The translations under genes were made by a program, and so were the position numbers. This document shows, piece after piece, positions 56,946 through 64,000 of a DNA stretch of 64,000 bases; the first letter of the stretch is position 1, and each line of letters starts with the position of its first letter. The notes below the pieces were generated by a model. The model made no database searches. It saw nothing but the letters and a program-made list of their open reading frames with translations, and was not told where the DNA came from. This stretch comes from Cherax quadricarinatus (Eukaryota > Arthropoda > Malacostraca > Decapoda > Parastacidae): positions 24,908,216-24,972,215 of the forward strand of contig NC_091308.1 in assembly GCF_038502225.1 (NCBI RefSeq). Reading direction: 5' to 3'.

Positions 56946-57150
56946 AGTCTCCTACCACCAGAGTTACTCGTGCACACTGCAACTTTTCCTGGTTGCTCTC
57001 AGCCAACTCGTTGCCAGACGTATCTCGGGAGCTTTTTAATTTGCTGTGTTGTGGTTAAATATAATTTTTTTATAGTTTAATGTAATGTAATCTAGCTTAT
57101 CCAACTTAATTTAAATTTAAAACCAAGAAAATAGTATTTTGTAAGTTTCA

Positions 57151-57171
57151 AAAAAAAAAAAAAAAAAAAAA
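57151..57171. repeat. Poly(A) tract
   Basis: About 21 consecutive A residues. No element upstream was recognised as its source. Confidence 0.8.
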
Positions 57172-57294
57172 GCGTTAAGAAATCGATGTTGGGAACTTCT
57201 TAAGAAAATTACCGTAGTAGTAGAATTAGAGGAAAGTTGGCAACCCGCAGTGACTTAATGTTATTGTTATGGGTGGTAGTAAGTGGTGGTCCCT

Positions 57295-57296
<2 letters not shown>

Positions 57297-57389
<93 letters not shown>
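57297..57389. repeat. (CA)n microsatellite at 5' breakpoint of LINE-A copy A4a
   Basis: About 93 bp of pure CA, then 'gggtggatacagaaacaagg' of LINE-A. Confidence 0.97.
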
Positions 57390-57392
<3 letters not shown>

Positions 57393-57652
57393 GTGGATAC
57401 AGAAACAAGGGGTCACAACTGGAAGCTGAAGACTCAGATGATTCAAAGGGATGTTAGGAAGTATTTCTTCAGTCATAGAGCTGTCAGGAAGTGGAATAGT
57501 CCAGCAAGTGATGTAGTGGAGGTAGGAAACATACATAGCTTTAAGACGAGGTATGACAAAGCTCAGGGAGCAGAGAGAGGACCTAGCAGCTATCAGTGTA
57601 GAGGCGGGGCCAGGAGCGGAGAATCCATCTCTGCAACCATAATTAGATGAGT

Positions 57653-57655
<3 letters not shown>
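57390..57655 (+). mobile_element. LINE family A, short 3' fragment A4a
   Basis: Reads DTETRGHNWKLKTQMIQRDV, RKYFFSHRAVRKWNSPASDV and VEVGNIHSFKTRYDKAQGAE, then the family end 'ttagatgagtgcacatac'. (CA)n lies on both sides. Confidence 0.92.
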
Positions 57656-57685
<30 letters not shown>

Positions 57686-57686
57686 A

Positions 57687-57724
<38 letters not shown>

Positions 57725-57858
57725 CCACACACACAACCACACACACAACCACACAACCACACACACAACCCCACACACAACCCCACACACACACACACAC
57801 AACCACACACACAACCACACAACCACACACACAACCCCACACACACACACAGAGAGAG
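57656..57858. repeat. (CA)n / ACAACC microsatellite
   Basis: About 200 bp of CA with repeated 'cacacaaccacaca' and 'caaccccacacac' variants, between LINE-A fragments A4a and A4b. Confidence 0.95.
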
Positions 57859-59082
57859 AAGATTATCAGAGGAATGGTGGAGCACTTAGAAAGGAATAAG
57901 CTTATCAATGACAGCCAGCACAGTTTCAGGGATGCGAAATCCTGTGTCACAAACCTACTGGAGTTCTATGACAGGGTGACAGCAGTAAGACTGGGTATAC
58001 TGGGTATATTGCATTTTCTTGGAAGTAGGAAGGCGTTTGACACGGTTCCACACAGGTAGTGTGAAAGCTGGAGGACCAGGCAGGGATAACAGGGAAGGCA
58101 CTACAACGGATCAGGGAATACCTGTCAGGAAGACAGCAGCGAGTCATGGTACGTGGCGAGGTGTCAGAGTGGGCGCCAGTGACGAGCGGGATTCCACAGG
58201 GGTCAGTCCTAGGACCAGTGCTGTTTCTGGTATTTGTGAATGACATGACGGCAGGAACAGACTCAGAAGTGTCCCTGTTTGCAGATGATGTGATATTGGT
58301 GAGAAGAATTCAATCTAATGAAGACCAGGCAGAACTACAAAGGGATCTGACCGGGTGCAGGTCTGGTCCAGAAACTGGCTCCTGGAGTTTAGCCCCACTA
58401 AGTGCAAAGTCATGAAGATTGGGGAAGGGCAAAGAAGACCGCTGACGGAGAATAGTCTAGGGGGCCAGAGACTACAAACCTCACTCAAAGAAAAGGATCT
58501 TGGGGTGAGTATAACACCGGGCACATCTCCTGAGGCACACATCAATTCCGATACCTCAATAAAGAATCACTCAGGACTCTGTACATCGTGTACGTTAGGC
58601 CTATATTGGAGTATGCAGCACCAATTTGGAACCCGCACCTAGCCAAACACGTAAGGAAACTAGAGAAAGTGCAAAGGTTTGCAAAAAGTCTAGTCCCGGA
58701 GCTAAGGGGTATGCCCTACGAGGAGAGGTTAAGGGAAATCAATCTGACGACACTGGAGGACAGGAAAGATCGGGAGGGGGGGGGATTATTATAATGACAT
58801 ATAAAATACTGGGAGGAATTGACAAAGTGGACAGAGACAGGATGTTCCAGAGATGGGACACAACAACAAGGGGCCACAGTTGGAAGTTAAAGACTCAGAT
58901 GAATCACAGGGACGTTAAAAAGTATTTCTTCAGTCACAAGTTGTCAGGAAGTGGAATAGTCTGGGAAGTGATGTAGTGGAGGCAGGATCCATACACAGCT
59001 TTAAGAAGAGGTATGATAAAGCTCATGGAGCGGGAAGAGTGACCCAGTAGCGACCAGTGAAGAGGCGGGGCCAGGAGCTATG
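57859..59082 (+). mobile_element. LINE family A, fragment A4b with RT domain, decayed
   Basis: Starts inside RT (aagattatcagaggaatggtgg) and reads VEHLERNKLINDSQHSFRDA, KSCVTNLLEFYDRVTAV, a damaged FLDC-KAFDTVPHR, then SEWAPVTSGIPQGSVLGPVL and FADDVILVRRIQS. Deletions follow, including part of 'HINQITAAAYGRLANLRIAF' near 58545, then YVRPILEYAAPIWNPHL. A G-run insertion near 58775 and a frameshift follow before RYDKAHGAGRVTQ. The last bases 'aggcggggccaggagctatg' join copy A5 without the normal CA tail. Dead. Confidence 0.9.
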
Positions 59083-60265
59083 GCTCGAAACCTTCCTAGA
59101 CTGCAGGAAGGCCTTTGACACAGTTCCCCACAAGAGATTAGTGCAGAAGGTGGAGGATCAGGCGCATATAACAGGGAGGGCACTGCAATGGATCAGGGAA
59201 TACCTGACAGGAAGGCAACAACGAGTCATGGTACGTGAAGAAGTATCACAGTGGGCGCCTGTGACGAGCGGGGTCCCACAGGGGTCAGTTCTAGCACCAG
59301 TGCTATTTTTGATATATGCGAACGACATGATAGAAGGAATAGACTCTGAAGTGTCCATATTCGCAGATGATGTGAAGTTGATGAGAAGAATTAAATCGGA
59401 TGAGGATGAGGCAGGACTGCAAAGAGACCTGGACAGGCTGGACATGTGGTCCAGAAACTGGCTTCTCGAATTCAACCCTGCCAAATGCAAAGCCATGAAG
59501 ATTGGGGAGGGGCAAAGAAGACCGCAGACAGAGTACAGGCTAGGTGGACAAAGACTACAGACCTCACTCAGGGAGAAAGATCTTGGGGTAACCATAACAC
59601 CGAGCACGTCACCGGAGGCACACATCAACCAAATAACTGCTGCAACATACGGGCGCCTGGCAAATCTGAGAATAGCGTTCCGATACCTTAATAAGGAATC
59701 GTTCAAGACACTGTACACTGTGTATGTTAGGCCCATACTGGAGTATGCAGCACCAGTCTGGAACCCACACCTGGTCAAGCACGTCAAGAAGTTAGAGAAA
59801 GTACAAAGGTTTGCAACAAGACTAGTTCCAGAGCTTATTGGAATGTCGTATGATGAAAGGTTGAGGGAAATCGGACTGACGACACTGGAGGACAGAAGGG
59901 TCAGGGGAGACATGATAACGACATACAAGATACTGCGGGGAATAGACAAGGTGGACAGAGATAGGATGTTCCAGAGAGGGGACACAGAAACAAGGGGTCA
60001 CAACTGGAGGATGAAGACTCAGACGAGTCACAAGGACGTTAGGAAGTATTTCTTCAGTCACAGAGTCGTCAGGAAGTGGAATAGCCTAGCAAGTGAAGTA
60101 GTGGAGGCAGGAACCATACAGAGTTTTAAGAAGAGGTATGACAAAGCCCAGAGAGCAGAGGGAGAGGACCCAGTAGCGATCAGTGAAGAGGCGGGGCCAG
60201 GAGCTGAGTCTCGACCCCTGCAACCACAATTAGGTGAGTACAATTAGGTGAGTACACACACACAG
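59083..60265 (+). mobile_element. LINE family A, copy A5 with long open RT/C-terminal frame
   Basis: An open frame of 396 codons (59057-60247) is LINE-A from FLDCRKAFDTVPHKRL onward: WAPVTSGVPQGSVLAPVLFL, FADDVKLMRRIKSDED (catalytic Asp pair), NPAKCKAMKIGEGQRRPQTE, YVRPILEYAAPVWNPHL, KYFFSHRVVRKWNSLASEVV and the terminal SRPLQPQLGEYN. It lacks the endonuclease and the first RT motifs, so it is not functional, but it shows the family's intact C-terminus without stops. The first nine codons (MKRRGQELW) come from the preceding fragment. Confidence 0.93.
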
Positions 60266-60352
60266 TGACCCACTAGTGGCCAGTGAAGAGGCGGGGCCAG
60301 GAGATGCGACTCGACCCCTGCAACCACAATTAGGTGAGTACACACACACTGA
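60266..60352 (+). mobile_element. Duplicated LINE-A tail
   Basis: A second copy of the last about 75 bp (gtggccagtgaagaggcggg ... caattaggtgagtacacaca), set off by a short CA run, as at 21731-21778. Confidence 0.9.
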
Positions 60353-60510
60353 TATATCTGGACCAGTTTCGAGGGTTGCTTCACCCTCGCAACCCGGCCT
60401 TTGACGAGGCTTACTTGTTCACCGCCTGGTCAACCAGCCTACTGCTGACAGCAGGGTGCACTCCCTCACAGATATTCTCAGCTAGTGCATGTTGCTGTGA
60501 GAGTCAGGAT
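60353..60510 (-). mobile_element. LINE family C-type 3'-end fragment
   Basis: 'accagtttcgagggttgctt', 'ctggtcaaccagcctactgc' and the 'ttgacgaggcttacttgttc' spacing follow the same layout as 692-836 and 3590-3700. Strongly decayed. Confidence 0.5.
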
Positions 60511-60512
60511 TC

Positions 60513-61203
60513 CCACAACCAACAGTTACACAACAGGGAGTGTTGTAACCAACAGTTACACAACAGTGAGTGGTGTAACCAACAGTTACACAACAGGGAG
60601 TGTTGTAACCAACAGTTACACAACAGTGAGTGGTGTAACCAAAAGTTACACAACAGGGAGTGGTGTAGCCAACAGTTACACAACAGTGAGTGGTGTAACC
60701 AACAGTTACACAACAGGGAGTGGTGTAACCAACAGTTACACAACAGGGAGTGGTGTAACCAACAGTTACACAACAGGGAGTGGTGTAGCCAACAGTTACA
60801 CAACAGTGAGTGGTGTAACCAACAGTTACACAACAGGGAGTGGTGTAACCAACAGTTACACAACAGTGAGTGGTGTAACCAACAGTTACACAACAGGGAG
60901 TGGTGTAACCAACAGTTACACAACAGGGAGTGGTGTAGCCAACAGTTACACAACAGTGAGTGGTGTAACCAACAGTTACACAACAGGGAGTGGTGTAGCC
61001 AACAGTTACACAACAGTGAGTGGTGTAACCAACAGTTACACAACAGGGAGTGGTGTAGCCAACAGTTACACAACAGTGAGTGGTGTAACCAACAGTTACA
61101 CAACAGGGAGTGGTGTAGCCAACAGTTACACAACAGTGAGTGGTGTAACCAACAGTTACACAACAGGAAGTGGTGTAGCCAACAGTTACACAACAGTGGT
61201 GGG
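60513..61203. repeat. 30-bp minisatellite (about 23 copies)
   Basis: The unit contains 'gtaaccaacagttacacaac' plus 'agggagtggt'. GGG/GTG and TAACC/TAGCC variants alternate regularly in the right half, giving an apparent 60-bp higher-order unit. The three open frames across it are phase shadows of a 10-residue repeat. Confidence 0.95.
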
Positions 61204-61221
61204 GGCAAGGGGTTCCCTGCG

Positions 61222-61290
61222 ATACCTTTGATGAGTTTCGAGAGTGTTCCTACTTACGGAGCCCGACCCTGGGTCAGGCTTGTTGGTGCT
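61222..61290 (-). mobile_element. LINE family C-type 3'-end fragment
   Basis: 'atacctttgatgagtttcga' followed by 'ggagcccgaccctgggtcag' is the extreme 3' end, as at 692-760. Confidence 0.6.
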
Positions 61291-61432
61291 TCAAAGGAGG
61301 TTCCTTAATGCTGGTGAGGGGATCTTGATCTGAGAAACTAGATCTATACTTCACTTCCCTGAATTAAGTCTGAATGGTTTCCATCCCCCAGCCCTACGGG
61401 TTTAACACTCTCCCATGATAATTATTGTAGGA
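61291..61432 (+). mobile_element. SINE-like element S1, copy 4 (diverged)
   Basis: 'caaaggaggttccttaatgc', 'gaggggatcttgatctgag' and 'cctacgggtttaacactctc', followed by 'ataattattg' as a possible AAT-type tail. Confidence 0.7.
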
Positions 61433-61439
61433 ACTTGCC

Positions 61440-62475
61440 TGGTCATAAGTGGTAATTTCGGTGTGCAGGTTTGGTACCAGTCCCTTCAGTATCTTCCAGG
61501 TGCAGATTATGATGTATGTTTCTCGCCTACGTTTTAAGGATTACAGTTCTGGGGATTTCAAGTACTCCCAGTAATTTAGATGCTTGACTTTATGCATACA
61601 AGCTGTAAAGTTCCTCTCTTCATTTTCACGCTCATCAATTTCTCTTGCCTAATAAAGTCGGCTGTTAGTACATATCAATACTCCAGCCTAGAAGAGAACG
61701 AGTGACCAACAGAGTCATCACTGGCTTGGCATTCCTCGTTTATGTTCTAGTTATCCAATCTATCATTTTTCATGCAGTTGTGACAACACTGTTGTGTTCT
61801 TTGAAAGTGAGATCTTGTAACACCATCACTCCCAGGTCTCTCACATCTGACTTACTTTCTATTGAGTGGTTTGAATGTCTTGTATGGACCGGGCTGGGGA
61901 AGGCGTTGACCCCAGGAATACCCTCCAGGAAGACTCCAGGTTCCCTGATCTTTTTTTTTCTTTTCCATTCTTCTATAGTATAATAACTAAAATTTGTCGC
62001 CACTGAGCATCATAGTGCTGTCAGTGACCTACTAGGAGAGACAGTTTATATCAGCTTGGAGGTTGTGTCGTCTATGGATGCTATTTTCATAGAAATTCTA
62101 GCATCGACTGCACAGGAAGATACAGTGCTATATTTGATGTCCCTGTCCATGTCATAAATTTGAATAAGGAAGAGGAGTGGGACAAGTACCATACTTTGGG
62201 GACACAGACCTTTTCATTGTATCAGCCTCTGATTTTACTCCGTTTACTCATACTCTTCGGGTTTTATTTATAAAGTAAAACTCTATCTGCCCACCTCCCC
62301 AGTTATTCACTTTGTGCTGATTTTGTATGCAATTACCCCAGGGTTGCAGTTATCAAAGGCTTTTACAATGTCAGTGTATATATCTGCATTTTGTCTGCCT
62401 CAGGAGCATCTAAGACCATGTCGTAATGGTCCAAGAGCTGCGAAGGATAGGAGAGATCAGTTTTGAATCTCTGTT
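61440..62475 (-). mobile_element. LINE family C, decayed copy
   Basis: The minus strand carries the family C order over many frames: an RGRSC-like region (about 62440), catalytic region remnants (62090-62330), the DVRDLGVMVLQDLTFKEHNS block (61860-61800, clear), 'TRMPSQ' and the 'YWEYLK' block (about 61570), and the 'IIICTWKILKGLVPNLH' block (61520-61460). A 60-bp LINE-C tail (accgggctggggaaggcgtt, 61888-61950) is embedded in it. Far more decayed than the 40.5-kb copy. Confidence 0.75.
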
Positions 62476-62504
62476 GACCAGGGACCAAGACATTTCAATA
62501 CGAC

Positions 62505-62590
62505 ATGTATCTGGCTGTCTTCAAGAGAGAACTGGACGAGTTGCTGGAGTCAACTTCCGATCAGCCAGGCTGTAACTCTCGCTCCATAAC
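62505..62590 (+). mobile_element. LINE-C end fragment
   Basis: YLAVFKRELDELLESTSDQP then GCN, matching LAAFKRELDRYLKSVPDQPG of family C. Confidence 0.7.
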
Positions 62591-62694
62591 GTTAATATTT
62601 TACTACTAAGGTTATGAAGCAGATTTCACTACTTATTACCTCCCCTTCACCCGCTCACCTTCTTCAATTATTTCTTTCTTAATTACACCTCGCT

Positions 62695-62838
62695 CTCTCC
62701 CACTTCTGCCACCCCCTCTCCCACCTCCACTACATTCTCTCCCACCGCCACTACGCCCTCTCCCACCTCCACTACGTCCTCTCCCACCTTCAATACTTCT
62801 CCCACCTCCACTTCGCCCTCTCCCACCTCCACCATGGC
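62695..62838. repeat. 21-bp-type C-rich tandem repeat
   Basis: Units of 'cccacctccactacgccctc' type, about six imperfect copies. Confidence 0.85.
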
Positions 62839-62904
62839 CTCTTAATTACCCCCAACCCTTTGTCCCCACTGTGTTAATTACAAATACAAGAAACCAGTGA
62901 GCAG

Positions 62905-64000
62905 AGTAGGTAGTGCAAGACAGCAGGGCAGGTAGTGCAAGACAGCAGGGCAGGTAGTGCAAGACAGCAGGACAGGTAGTGCAAGACAGCAGGACAGGTA
63001 GTGCAAGACAGCAGGACAGGTAGTGCAAGACAGCAGGGCAGGTAGTGCAAGACAGCAGGGCAGGTAGTGCAAGACAGCAGGGCAGGTAGTGCAAGACAGC
63101 AGGGCAGGTAGTGCAAGACAGCAGGGCAGGTAGTGCAAGACAGCAGGGCAGGTAGTGCAAGACAGCAGGACAGGTAGTGCAAGACAGCAGGACAGGTAGT
63201 GCAAGACAGCAGGACAGGTAGTGCAAGAGAGCAGGACAGGTAGTGCAAGACAGCAGGACAGGTAGTGCAAGACAGCAGGGCAGGTAGTGCAAGACAGCAG
63301 GGCAGGTAGTGCAAGACAGCAGGACAGGTAGTGCAAGACAGCAGGACAGGTAGTGCAAGAGAGCAGGACAGGTAGTGCAAGACAGCAGGACAGGTAGTGC
63401 AAGACAGCAGGACAGGTAGTGCAAGACAGCAGGACAGGTAGTGCAAGACAGCAGGACAGGTAGTGCAAGACAGCAGGGCAGGTAGTGCAAGACAGCAGGA
63501 CAGGTAGTGCAAGAGAGCAGGACAGGTAGTGCAAGAGAGCAGGACAGGTAGTGCAAGACAGCAGGACAGGTAGTGCAAGACAGCAGGACAGGTAGTGCAA
63601 GACAGCAGGGCAGGTAGTGCAAGACAGCAGGACAGGTAGTGCAAGACAGCAGGACAGGTAGTGCAAGACAGCAGGACAGGTAGTGCAAGACAGCAGGACA
63701 GGTAGTGCAAGACAGCAGGACAGGTAGTGCAAGAGAGCAGGACAGGTAGTGCAAGACAGCAGGGCAGGTAGTGCATGACAGCAGGTCAGGTAGTGCTAGA
63801 CAGCAGGTTAGGTAGTGCAAGACAGCAGGACAGGTAGTGCAAGACAGCAGGACAGGTAGTGCAAGACAGCAGGGCAGGTAGTGCAAGACAGCAGGGCAGG
63901 TAGTGCAAGACAGCAGGGCAGGTAGTGCAAGACAGCAGGACAGGTAGTGCAAGACAGCAGGACAGGTAGTGCAAGACAGCAGGATAGGTAGTACAAGACA
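62905..64000. repeat. 22-bp minisatellite array, about 50 copies, running off the window
   Basis: The unit contains 'gacagcaggacaggtagtgc' plus 'aa'. Variants GGGCAGG/GGACAGG and GACAGC/GAGAGC form runs. The length is not a multiple of three, yet all three minus frames are open (LSCCLALPVLLSCTTCPAV...) because the unit has no stop in any frame on that strand. Not a gene. Confidence 0.95.

Noticed and set aside
59158..59985. 275-codon minus-strand frame opposite LINE-A copy A5
   Set aside because: Antisense shadow of the reverse transcriptase. The same is true of the plus-strand frames within 5.2-8.2 kb.
62846..63996. Cys/Leu-rich open frames on the minus strand
   Set aside because: Phase copies of the 22-bp array. 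All three minus frames give the same 22-residue pattern.

Overview
The window looks like a repeat-saturated stretch of an arthropod genome, most likely a decapod crustacean (crayfish or lobster type). The evidence is several non-LTR retrotransposon families whose 3' ends recur many times, long (CA/TG)n and (GA)n tracts, dozens of minisatellite and satellite arrays, and a short interstitial run of CCTAA, the arthropod telomeric unit. The taxon is an inference from general familiarity with such repeats. No intact host gene, tRNA, rRNA or CRISPR array was found. The very long open frames inside arrays (for example 32938-36681 and 24831-26957) come from repeat units whose length is a multiple of three.

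Layout. 1-4.5 kb: minisatellites and fragments of LINE 3' ends. 4.8-8.8 kb: a nearly complete but frameshifted LINE ('family A', minus strand) with ORF1, an APE-type endonuclease and a reverse transcriptase. 9.5-10.4 kb: a second, 5'-truncated family A copy between TG tracts. 10.9-13.3 kb: a SINE-like element with an 11-bp target duplication, a hammerhead-like repeat and an AT-rich stretch. 13.4-16.5 kb: 39-bp, 24-bp and 30-bp arrays. 16.6-21.9 kb: decayed LINE fragments, TG/CA tracts and a third family A copy. 21.9-28.4 kb: a 6.5-kb satellite of 21-bp units with higher-order structure. 28.5-30.0 kb: a 27-bp array. 31.0-31.45 kb: a 40-bp array. 33.1-36.95 kb: a 3.9-kb satellite of 30-bp units. 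40.5-42.1 kb: LINE family C. 42.5-44.5 kb: a palindromic element, a second SINE-like copy with a 13-bp duplication, and a 79-bp higher-order minisatellite. 44.7-45.3 kb: a frameshifted pseudogene of an uncharacterised arthropod protein family. 46.1-49.0 kb: LINE family B split by a 0.54-kb near-perfect palindrome. 49-57 kb: minisatellites, a MITE-like element, another palindromic element and a third SINE-like copy. 57.3-60.4 kb: three tandemly joined family A fragments. 60.5-64 kb: a 30-bp array, a decayed family C copy and a 22-bp array running off the window.

The most interesting signal is a family of palindromic, apparently non-autonomous elements. Each has two inverted arms carrying a stem-loop followed by GAAAC(G)TT and AATAAA. 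In the best copy (47638-48182, inserted in LINE B with a 13-bp target duplication) each arm can be folded as a hammerhead ribozyme: CTGAAGA core, 6-bp stem II, GAAA, a 4-bp stem I and an ACGT stem III usable in a dimer. Hammerheads are known in the terminal repeats of Penelope-like retroelements, so these may be solitary inverted Penelope-type terminal repeats. A second pattern is that family A LINE 3' ends always run into (CA)n. Several fragments have (CA)n on both sides, and two of them share the same 5' breakpoint to within a couple of bases.
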